5,949 nt of DNA from Bacilli bacterium (GCA_028694305.1 JAQUTO010000038.1:2208-8156), one strand, 5' to 3'. Positions 1 through 5,137 are shown, counted from the first letter of the stretch. Notes: generated by a model from the sequence alone, not told the origin. Made by a program: numbers and translations.

Positions 1-105
1 GAACCAATCGTTCAAGAAATCTTACATCCAACTCCATTTGAAGAAGTAAAAGTTGAAGAGCCAAAAATAGCAGAAGAAGAGAAGGGGGAAGATCAAGATG
101 CATGA
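1..105 (+). CDS. C-terminal end of an unidentified protein (5' partial)
   Basis: The first reading frame is open from the left edge to a TGA at 103-105 and gives 34 residues. The tail has alternating proline and acidic residues (PTPFEEV, VEEPK, then AEEEKGEDQDA) and looks like a disordered acidic C-terminus. Nothing in it identifies a family. It is supported as real coding sequence by its overlap with the next start: the downstream ATG lies at 98-100, so the two genes share 8 bases, an arrangement typical of translational coupling in one operon. The ribosome binding site of the next gene (AAGGGGG, about 82-88) lies inside this tail. The body of the gene is outside the window, so no function is proposed. 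Confidence 0.7.
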   Translation, partial: EPIVQEILHPTPFEEVKVEEPKIAEEEKGEDQDA

Positions 106-400
106 TAAACTCAGAGAGGCTTATCCTTGGATTTTAATTGTTCTAGCCGTAATACTCTATGTTGTTTGTATCATCTATTTACCAGATACACTTTTCCTCC
201 AAGGTAATCCAGACACAGGAGAAGCCACCAAGATTCTACCAACTTCTATCGCTTTATTAATTCCTTTAGTTATTACTATTGGATTTAATTTATTCCATAT
301 TTTTAGAAGAAGAAGTAAAACGGGGTTTGTGTTTATGTATTTATCCCTAATTGGTTTTGTTATTTTCTTCTATATGATTGTCTTCAATATCGGAAGCTAG
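98..400 (+). CDS. small three-helix membrane protein, unknown function
   Basis: This is a 100-residue protein dominated by three hydrophobic segments at about residues 9-29, 46-69 and 77-97. The basic patch RRRSK after the second helix, with the short charged N-terminus (HDKLRE), predicts N-terminus inside, the 30-45 loop (PDTLFLQGNPDTGEATK) outside, and the C-terminus outside. I recognise no enzymatic motif or named family. The ATG at 98 is preceded by a strong Shine-Dalgarno run (AAGGGGG) at suitable spacing, and the gene overlaps the stop of the upstream gene by 8 bases, so it is probably co-translated with it. A terminator starts directly after its TAG stop, making it the last gene of that operon. 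It may be a membrane partner of the upstream product, but this is only inferred from coupling. Confidence 0.8.
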   Translation: MHDKLREAYPWILIVLAVILYVVCIIYLPDTLFLQGNPDTGEATKILPTSIALLIPLVITIGFNLFHIFRRRSKTGFVFMYLSLIGFVIFFYMIVFNIGS

Positions 401-429
401 CACCCAGTTATACTGGGTGTTTTTATTTT
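401..429 (+). terminator. intrinsic terminator ending the upstream operon
   Basis: A perfect 7-bp stem CACCCAG (401-407) / CTGGGTG (413-419) with a 5-base loop TTATA is followed directly by TTTTTATTTT (420-429). It begins one base after the TAG stop of the small membrane protein. This is a textbook rho-independent terminator, and it isolates the flavoprotein gene downstream as a separate unit. Confidence 0.92.
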
Positions 430-454
430 CAAAATAGACTAGAAATGGTAAAAT
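426..454 (+). promoter_or_regulatory. extended -10 promoter for the flavoprotein gene
   Basis: TAAAAT (449-454) matches the -10 consensus at 5 of 6 positions and is preceded by TG at 446-447, giving an extended -10 (TGnTAAAAT). A weak -35, TTTTCA (426-431), sits exactly 17 bases upstream and overlaps the T-tract of the preceding terminator. Transcription would start near 461, right at the Shine-Dalgarno sequence GAGGTGA (461-467). The leader would therefore be very short, which is a mild argument against this exact assignment. Confidence 0.45.
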
Positions 455-471
455 AAGAATGAGGTGAGAAT

Positions 472-1335
472 ATGTTATATGATGTCATCATTGTAGGCTT
501 TGGGCCAAGCGCGATTAGTGGCGCCTTATATACTTGTCGAGCAGGGCTTAAAACTTTAGTTATTGGTAAAAAGGCCGGTTCATTACTAAAAACCAAAGAA
601 ATTGAAAATTATTATGGTTTTGCTACTCCGATCTCTGGTGAAGAGCTCTTGAATAATGGCTTAAAACAAGCCAGTCGATTAGGAGCCACTTTGCTCGAGG
701 CCGAAGTGGTTGATTTAACATATCTCGAACATTTTGAAGTCACAACAACAAAGGGTAAATATGAAGCAAAAACAGTTTTACTTGCAACTGGAACTAGTCG
801 GCGTGCACCAAGTATTCCGGGCTTAAAAGAATATGAGGGTAGAGGGGTCAGTTATTGTGCCACTTGTGATGGCTTCTTTTATCGTGATTTAGAAGTCGCG
901 GTTTTAGGAACAGGGAACTATGCTTTAGAAGAAGCAATGTATCTTAAGAATATCGCCAAGCAGGTGTATCTACTTGCCAATGAAGGCGAGATTAACGCCA
1001 AATTTCCAAGTGACATCCAAGTTCTAACGAAGAAAATTCAAAGAATAGAAGGTCAAGATAAACTCCAAAAAGTGGTTTTCATTGATGGATCTAGTCTCGC
1101 TATTTCAGGCTTATTTATTGCCTTGGGCGTTGCTTCTAGCACGGATTTAGCTAAAAAAGTTGGGGCAATTACTAAGGATAATTACCTAGTTGTAAATGAT
1201 AAAATGCAAACAAATGTGCCACATTTATCTGCTTCAGGAGATTGTGTCGGAGGTTTACTACAAATCAATAAAGCCGTTTATCAAGGGTGCCTTGCTGCAA
1301 CTAATATCATAAATGATATTAAGGCTGAAAAATAG
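472..1335 (+). CDS. thioredoxin-reductase-like FAD/CxxC flavoprotein with a non-canonical NAD(P) site
   Basis: This 287-residue protein belongs to the low-molecular-weight thioredoxin reductase family, slightly shorter than the usual 305-320. The FAD Rossmann motif is GFGPSAISG (residues 9-17), where the third glycine of GxGxxG is replaced by Ala14. The ENYYGF stretch (45-50) matches the family's ENYPGF. The redox-active CATC is intact at 129-132, followed by DG. The second nucleotide-binding motif GTGNYA (146-151) fits GxGxxA, but the HRRxxxR motif that normally binds the NADPH 2'-phosphate is replaced by ANEGEIN (169-175). The C-terminal FAD motif is SGDC (255-258), with LQINKA in place of the usual RQxxxA. 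From the family, the likely role is FAD-dependent electron transfer to a disulfide partner such as thioredoxin. NADH or a non-NADPH donor is inferred from the missing motif. The start has a good Shine-Dalgarno (GAGGTGA, 461-467). No thioredoxin gene is nearby. A plain ferredoxin-NADP reductase is unlikely because that family lacks the CxxC. Confidence 0.85.
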   Translation: MLYDVIIVGFGPSAISGALYTCRAGLKTLVIGKKAGSLLKTKEIENYYGFATPISGEELLNNGLKQASRLGATLLEAEVVDLTYLEHFEVTTTKGKYEAKTVLLATGTSRRAPSIPGLKEYEGRGVSYCATCDGFFYRDLEVAVLGTGNYALEEAMYLKNIAKQVYLLANEGEINAKFPSDIQVLTKKIQRIEGQDKLQKVVFIDGSSLAISGLFIALGVASSTDLAKKVGAITKDNYLVVNDKMQTNVPHLSASGDCVGGLLQINKAVYQGCLAATNIINDIKAEK

Positions 1336-1360
1336 TTAGACAGATTTGTGCGCGTGTTTA

Positions 1361-1389
1361 TTGACAAGTTTAAATCTTTGCGTTAGAAT
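1361..1389 (+). promoter_or_regulatory. near-consensus sigma-A-type promoter of the riboswitch leader
   Basis: A perfect -35 TTGACA (1361-1366), a spacer of exactly 17 bases (1367-1383) and a -10 TAGAAT (1384-1389, 5 of 6) form the strongest promoter in the window. Transcription should begin at about 1395-1397. This gives a 5' untranslated leader of about 305 bases before the ATG at 1702, consistent with a transcript that carries the complete riboswitch. Confidence 0.85.
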
Positions 1390-1410
1390 ATGCAGTGTAG
1401 AGAGCTTACC

Positions 1411-1486
1411 TCAATATAGCAAAGTTAGCGAAAGTTAACGGCGCAAAGCTAAAGGGCCTAAATCTGCGGATATGGTAGCCAGTTGC
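1411..1486 (+). promoter_or_regulatory. class I cyclic-di-GMP riboswitch aptamer (GEMM-I)
   Basis: The first hairpin has an outer stem TAGC (1417-1420) / GCTA (1448-1451). It then has AAA on the 5' side, an inner stem GTTAGC (1424-1429) / GTTAAC (1434-1439) capped by a GAAA tetraloop (1430-1433), and the conserved 3' strand GGCGCAAA (1440-1447), which corresponds to GACGCAAA in many members. The second hairpin carries an 11-base-type tetraloop receptor, CCTAA (1457-1461) opposite TATGG (1471-1475), with GG (1454-1455) facing CC of TAGCC (1476-1480). It is capped by ATC-TGCG-GAT, a UNCG-type loop (1462-1471). The GAAA loop docking into the receptor and the GCAAA segments are hallmarks of GEMM-I. 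Recognition is by pattern and not by a covariance-model search. Its position between a strong promoter and a GGDEF/EAL gene fits well. The exact 5' and 3' limits are approximate. Confidence 0.88.
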
Positions 1487-1528
1487 ACACGAAAGTGTAC
1501 GGGGTTATTTGAGCCATACGCAGATTTA
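1459..1528 (+). promoter_or_regulatory. predicted antiterminator helix competing with the aptamer
   Basis: TAAATCTGCG (1459-1468) is exactly complementary to CGCAGATTTA (1519-1528). After a 2-base bulge (GA, 1469-1470), TATGG (1471-1475) is exactly complementary to CCATA (1514-1518). The result is 15 base pairs. The 5' arm is the receptor and UNCG cap of the aptamer's second hairpin, so it cannot form together with the folded aptamer. The 3' arm is shared with the 5' arm of the downstream terminator. This is the layout of a transcription-termination expression platform. The loop (1476-1513) holds a small ACAC-GAAA-GTGT hairpin (1487-1498) and the run CGGGGT (1500-1505). Confidence 0.75.
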
Positions 1529-1647
1529 ACAGCACTATTGTTATCCCGCAACACTAGAGATAGTGTTAACAATAGAAATTATTCCTAATTAATTATTCGG
1601 ATTAATGTCAGCTCTTTACAAAATCGAATGCGTTTGGCTCTTTTTTT
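1511..1647 (+). terminator. riboswitch-controlled terminator with a large structured loop
   Basis: GAGCCATACGCA (1511-1522) pairs with TGCGTTTGGCTC (1629-1640) at 11 of 12 positions (one T-T mismatch). After a 3-base bulge (GAA, 1626-1628), GATTT (1523-1527) pairs with AAATC (1621-1625). Seven T residues follow (1641-1647), as expected of an intrinsic terminator. The loop is unusually long at 93 bases (1528-1620) and contains its own hairpin. The 5' arm is the same segment that the antiterminator captures, so the two structures exclude each other. Confidence 0.75.
1535..1575 (+). other. bulged GNRA hairpin inside the terminator loop
   Basis: CTATTGTT (1535-1542) pairs perfectly with AACAATAG (1568-1575), and AACACTA (1550-1556) pairs perfectly with TAGTGTT (1561-1567) around a GAGA tetraloop. 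The only interruption in 15 base pairs is a one-sided 7-base bulge, ATCCCGC (1543-1549). Within it, ATCCCG can pair with CGGGGT (1500-1505) in the loop of the antiterminator. It is not part of the standard GEMM-I aptamer, and I do not recognise it as a known motif. Confidence 0.7.
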
Positions 1648-1654
1648 GTATATA

Positions 1655-1673
1655 AAGGTGATTACATCACTTT
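1655..1673 (+). other. small hairpin between the terminator and the start codon
   Basis: AAGGTGAT (1655-1662) can pair with ATCACTTT (1666-1673) in 8 pairs, one of them G-U, across a 3-base loop TAC. It lies after the T-tract, so it is present only in read-through transcripts. It hides a Shine-Dalgarno-like AAAGGTG that has no suitable start codon. The real ribosome binding site (GAGGAAA, 1693-1699) lies further downstream and is free of it. It may be chance or a minor mRNA structure. Confidence 0.35.
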
Positions 1674-1701
1674 ATTATAAATATATTATTACGAGGAAAT
1701 C

Positions 1702-3933
1702 ATGAGTAAAAAAGGAAGCATCTTTCAGCGACAAAGGGGTGTGCGCTATTTAATCATCGTATTTATCGCGCTCGTCCTATTTATCGCACCACCAGTGATA
1801 TATGCTCACTATCAAGTGAACAATATAATCGCTGAAACCAATCAGGAAATAAGTAATTCACTTGTTGCACAAAGTGAACTTTTTGATGATGAAATTAGTA
1901 AACTCTCTGATTACTTAACTTCAGTGGATAAACATATTACTAGAGATAGTACGACTTCATTAGAAGATATTATGGCTCAATACAATAAATATGTGGTGGC
2001 ACAATATATGGGCTATCCAGTTGTTGTCTCTTCTTCGGGGTTTGGCTATTACCAAAATGAGAATGGGGAATTAAAACACTTTGATGTGGCCGAGACCTCC
2101 ATCTTCCAACAATCATTACTAAACTTAGAAGAATTAGTTTCTAATCCATTTCTAATAGATGGTAAAGTGGTTGTTTGTGTTTACCATCCTTTATATAATG
2201 CAGATGGCTCTTTAACTACTTATATTGGTTATTTTATGACTTCTGAATATATGGAGAAGTACTTAAATTATAATGACGTTCCTAGTGGACAAACTATCAT
2301 AACTGATAAAACGGGTCGGGTTATCTTGACCCAAAATAAACCAGATGACTTACTTGGCCGTGGCGATATTCTAGGTGCAGATTTTATCTTGCATTATGAA
2401 GATTCAGTTACGGGGGTAATGGCATATTCAAGTTCAGGTGATTATTATGCCAGTGCCGATAAGGTTGTCATAGGTAATAATAGTTGGTATTTTGTCTCAA
2501 TTACCTCTAAAACTGTTATGCGTCATTACGCTTGGCAACAAATATCTGGGATGTTAATTGTGGCCGCATTATATTGTGCCTTCTTAATTGCTTTAGCTTT
2601 GCTTTGGTTCTATCGTACATCTTTACTCAATGATAAGATTTATCGTCTAGCTTACATTGATGATGTTACGCAACGAGATAATAAAGCGGCTTTCGTTGAA
2701 CATTATGAAGAAGCAATGCATAGTAAAATTAACTACATTTTAGTCAGTCTATCAATTGCAACATTTAGAGCTTTTAATGATACCTTTGGCTTTAGTAAAG
2801 GTAATATCTTACTCAAGACTTGCGCTGATGTGATTAATGATAACTTATATGCTGGGGAGACTTTCTGCCGGGATAAATCAAATCATTTCTATCTTTTATT
2901 GAAATATACTGATGAAGATGAAATCCAAGATCGGATTTATCAAATCTCGCGTGACTTAGAAGTTAGCAAAGAGAAAGCCGGAATTGTGGCTTCAACTCCA
3001 CTGGAGTTTGGGGCTGTGGTCATTACCGATCGTTTCACCAACTTTAATTCTTATGCAGAATATGCTAACTATACTAAAGATTCTAAAAAAGGCAACTTCT
3101 ATCGTGGCCAAATTAAAGATAACTATGAATTAGATGCCTTTGTTAAACAAAATATCACTAAATCTATTGAGAATAATGAATTAGTGGTTTATTTACAAGG
3201 TATGCATGACTTAAACAATGGTCGTTATTGCGGGGCGGAAGCCTTAATTCGCTGGAAACCAAAATCTAAGAAACAAATCTTCTCACCAGCCCAGTTTATA
3301 GGGGTGGCAGAGCAGACCGGCTTCATTGCTTATATCGATTTATATGTGGTTGAAGAAGTTAGCAAGTTAATTGCAACTTGGAATAGGCAACATAAAGCTT
3401 TAATTCCAGTTTCTGTCAACTTCTCTGAATTTACTTTAGGGCAAAGAGATATTGCTTATAAAATCAATGAAATCTTAGATAGATATAAAGTTGACCATTC
3501 TTTACTCCAAGTTGAAATCAATGAAAGTGTCATTGAAGCCAATCCATTACGCTATAAGACCATTATTGAACAATTACATTTAATTGGAGTTAAAGTGGCC
3601 ATTGATGACTTTGGTAGTGGTTGCTCCTCCTTTAGAATGCTGAAGACCACCAATGTTGACTGTGTCAAGATTGATCAAAGCTTCTTAGTGGGGGATTATA
3701 ATACTACTAATAATCGAGCCATCTTACAAAGAATGCTCCAAATCGTAGGCGATTTAGATGTTCGGGCTGTTGTTGAAGGCGTTGAAACTCAAGGTCAAGT
3801 CAATTTCTTACTAGAGATTGGTTATACATATTGTCAAGGCTTCTTCTTTACTAAAGCCTTATCACTCTATGACTTTGAAAGACATCTAATGGAATCAAGA
3901 AGAACTAGAAAAACAAAGAAAAAGGAAGAATAA
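1702..3933 (+). CDS. membrane-anchored degenerate GGDEF / intact EAL protein, probable c-di-GMP phosphodiesterase
   Basis: This 743-residue protein is predicted to hydrolyse cyclic di-GMP to pGpG at the inner face of the membrane. Transmembrane helices at about 14-35 and 282-304 flank an extracellular region (about 36-281) that resembles a Cache-type sensor by position and size. The GGDEF domain (about 313-470) is degenerate. The signature is KSNHF (392-396), and serine and alanine (351, 353) replace the usual DxD metal aspartates, although the fold landmarks DxVT (320-323) and FND (358-360) remain. The EAL domain (about 475-735) looks complete: Q499, E513-A-L, N573, E605, D635-D636, K656, E692 and Q712. 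The usual GTGYSS loop reads GSGCSS. An active phosphodiesterase with a regulatory, possibly GTP-binding, GGDEF domain is inferred. The start has GAGG (1693-1696) five bases upstream. Expression is probably controlled by the upstream c-di-GMP riboswitch. The basic tail RRTRKTKKKEE overlaps the terminator stem. Confidence 0.92.
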   Translation: MSKKGSIFQRQRGVRYLIIVFIALVLFIAPPVIYAHYQVNNIIAETNQEISNSLVAQSELFDDEISKLSDYLTSVDKHITRDSTTSLEDIMAQYNKYVVAQYMGYPVVVSSSGFGYYQNENGELKHFDVAETSIFQQSLLNLEELVSNPFLIDGKVVVCVYHPLYNADGSLTTYIGYFMTSEYMEKYLNYNDVPSGQTIITDKTGRVILTQNKPDDLLGRGDILGADFILHYEDSVTGVMAYSSSGDYYASADKVVIGNNSWYFVSITSKTVMRHYAWQQISGMLIVAALYCAFLIALALLWFYRTSLLNDKIYRLAYIDDVTQRDNKAAFVEHYEEAMHSKINYILVSLSIATFRAFNDTFGFSKGNILLKTCADVINDNLYAGETFCRDKSNHFYLLLKYTDEDEIQDRIYQISRDLEVSKEKAGIVASTPLEFGAVVITDRFTNFNSYAEYANYTKDSKKGNFYRGQIKDNYELDAFVKQNITKSIENNELVVYLQGMHDLNNGRYCGAEALIRWKPKSKKQIFSPAQFIGVAEQTGFIAYIDLYVVEEVSKLIATWNRQHKALIPVSVNFSEFTLGQRDIAYKINEILDRYKVDHSLLQVEINESVIEANPLRYKTIIEQLHLIGVKVAIDDFGSGCSSFRMLKTTNVDCVKIDQSFLVGDYNTTNNRAILQRMLQIVGDLDVRAVVEGVETQGQVNFLLEIGYTYCQGFFFTKALSLYDFERHLMESRRTRKTKKKEE

Positions 3934-3951
3934 ACGTCTTCCTTTCTTTTT
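3921..3951. terminator. bidirectional terminator between convergent genes
   Basis: AAAGGAAGA (3921-3929) pairs perfectly with TCTTCCTTT (3937-3945) around a 7-base loop that includes most of the TAA stop of the EAL gene. On the plus strand it is followed by CTTTTT. On the minus strand the same stem is followed by a T-rich stretch (complement of AAACAAAGAA, 3911-3920). It therefore plausibly ends both the EAL gene and the converging DUF2804 gene. Its 5' arm lies within the last codons of the EAL gene. Confidence 0.75.
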
Positions 3952-4981
3952 ACCATTTATTGTAGACTTTCTCCGCAAAGCCAATTTTGTTTTTGAATTC
4001 AATTCTTCGCCCATCATCTAAGATGGCAGTGCCGGAATAAGAACCAAAGACTTGATGCTGGTTAGAACGGATTATGACTGCGTTAGTATCACTCGCTCGA
4101 TCAAAGAGAGGAGTGAAAGTCATATCTAAACGCCCATCATCACTTTTAAAGTGCCAAACACCTAGAAAATCATCAGTGCCGTCTTTTTGTGGAATACCAA
4201 AGTCAATGTTATTAAACTTATGGGCTTTACCATCATAGAAGATGACATTTTCAGAAGCAGCACTAGTATCACCAAAGCCATAACCAATGTTAAAGCCGAA
4301 TGGAACACCATGAGCTCTAGTGGATAATGAGCCCCAATACCAAGTATTCTTATAAGTCCAAACACCGCGACCCCAATCTAATGTCCCAGAGCTTAGGCCT
4401 TCTTCAAAGCGATAAATGTCTCCACCGATTCTAAAGCTACCGACTGCCGGGATACAATTAATCTTTTGATTATAGTAGAAGTGCTTTGGCTTATTAAAAG
4501 GCGTTAGCATTGTGATTGATTCATCGGGTTCTTCACCTAATTTAATTTCGAATTCTAACTTATCTTTCCCTCTAAAGTTCTCATAATATCCTTTTAGAAG
4601 TCTACCTTTACCAGAGTTTTTAAAGATTAAGTAAGCTGATTTTGTTTGTAAAGAGACATCGCCGGATTTAGTGGTACGTGGCAAGTTTGTCTTCCCAGCC
4701 GTGAACCATTTCATTTCAGACTTAGTTATTTCAGATTTATGGATAAAATCGAGGAAGGAGACACTAAGTAGGGCCATATAACCATTATCAGCAATAGTTA
4801 AGGCTAAGCCGAAATTACCACTGCCAATATAGTAATAATCCCATTCTTTGAGTTTTAAAGCTCCGGTTTTTAGTTTTTCTTTATTGTAATCGAAGAAGTT
4901 ATGTTTGGCATAACCCTTGAGAATTAAATCCCCATTGTCATCAAATAAAGGACCGGCTTTTGTTATTTCTTTTTGGCTCAT
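3950..4981 (-). CDS. DUF2804 family protein
   Basis: The protein has 343 residues from the preferred start. The C-terminal half carries the pattern I associate with DUF2804: LDWGRGVW, then a W-x-WGS stretch, GFNIGYGFGDTSAASEN, FYDGKAH, W-x-FKSDDGRLDMTFTP, and a QVFGSYSG / DDGR / GFAE end. The N-terminal half has repeated aromatic and beta-rich stretches (KEWDYYYIG, YMALLSVSFLDF) consistent with a beta-sandwich or lipocalin-like body. There is no signal peptide or membrane helix, so it is probably cytosolic. The biochemical role of the family is not known to me and none is assigned. A longer reading from 4999 (MGGSIF...) is disfavoured because the strong Shine-Dalgarno GGGAGGGAG (complement of 4989-4997) would then lie inside the gene. 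It sits 7 bases before the ATG at 4981. The gene converges on the EAL gene and shares its terminator. Confidence 0.85.
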   Translation of the reverse strand: MSQKEITKAGPLFDDNGDLILKGYAKHNFFDYNKEKLKTGALKLKEWDYYYIGSGNFGLALTIADNGYMALLSVSFLDFIHKSEITKSEMKWFTAGKTNLPRTTKSGDVSLQTKSAYLIFKNSGKGRLLKGYYENFRGKDKLEFEIKLGEEPDESITMLTPFNKPKHFYYNQKINCIPAVGSFRIGGDIYRFEEGLSSGTLDWGRGVWTYKNTWYWGSLSTRAHGVPFGFNIGYGFGDTSAASENVIFYDGKAHKFNNIDFGIPQKDGTDDFLGVWHFKSDDGRLDMTFTPLFDRASDTNAVIIRSNQHQVFGSYSGTAILDDGRRIEFKNKIGFAEKVYNKW

Positions 4982-5013
4982 AAAAATACTCCCTCCCATT
5001 TCTCATCATTTAT

Positions 5014-5019
5014 ATTATA
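5014..5019 (-). promoter_or_regulatory. possible -10 element for the DUF2804 gene
   Basis: Read on the minus strand this is a perfect TATAAT within a longer AT run (5011-5026). Transcription would start about ten bases before the Shine-Dalgarno of the DUF2804 gene. No convincing -35 lies at the normal distance, and TATAAT occurs readily by chance in such AT-rich DNA, so support is limited. Confidence 0.35.
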
Positions 5020-5079
5020 TATAAAAAGGCTAAATTTTACTATTGAAAACGCATTCATCTAAAAAAAGTGAAAAACTAT

Positions 5080-5108
5080 TTCTCAAAAGGGAATTATTAT
5101 GCTAGAAT
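5080..5108 (+). promoter_or_regulatory. extended -10 promoter for the cardiolipin synthase gene
   Basis: TAGAAT (5103-5108) matches the -10 consensus at 5 of 6 positions and is preceded by TGC (5100-5102), giving an extended -10. A weak -35, TTCTCA (5080-5085), is 17 bases upstream. The layout matches the flavoprotein promoter in this window (weak TTxTCA, 17-base spacer, TGn before the -10), which supports it. The start site would be near 5115, with the Shine-Dalgarno GGGGGAG at 5124-5130. Confidence 0.5.
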
Positions 5109-5137
5109 GTCTTTATTGTTAGTGGGGGAGAAGCAAG

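Noticed and set aside
1342..1377. Inverted pair AGATTT (1342-1347) / AAATCT (1372-1377) around the -35 box as an operator
   Set aside because: Only six AT-rich bases per arm with a 24-base gap; such pairs are frequent by chance in this composition. It also lacks a T-tract, so it is not a terminator for the flavoprotein gene.
1336..1701. Group I or group II intron, or a second tandem riboswitch, as the explanation of the long leader
   Set aside because: No intron core, splice-site landmarks or internal frame is visible, and no second copy of the GEMM landmarks (GCAAA plus CCTAA/TATGG) occurs after 1490.
1658..1705. Possible leader peptide starting at GTG 1658 and ending at a TGA that overlaps the EAL gene ATG
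   Set aside because: There is no Shine-Dalgarno before the GTG (a T-tract and ATATA precede it), the start lies in a small hairpin, and the 15-codon frame has no feature beyond chance in AT-rich DNA.
4162..4365. 67-residue open frame on the minus strand
   Set aside because: It lies wholly inside the DUF2804 gene in another frame, has no Shine-Dalgarno or recognisable domain, and its hydrophobic composition follows from the overlapping codons.
5014..5108. Regulatory palindrome shared by the divergent DUF2804 and cardiolipin synthase promoters
   Set aside because: I found no inverted repeat of useful length beyond short AT-rich matches between the two promoters.
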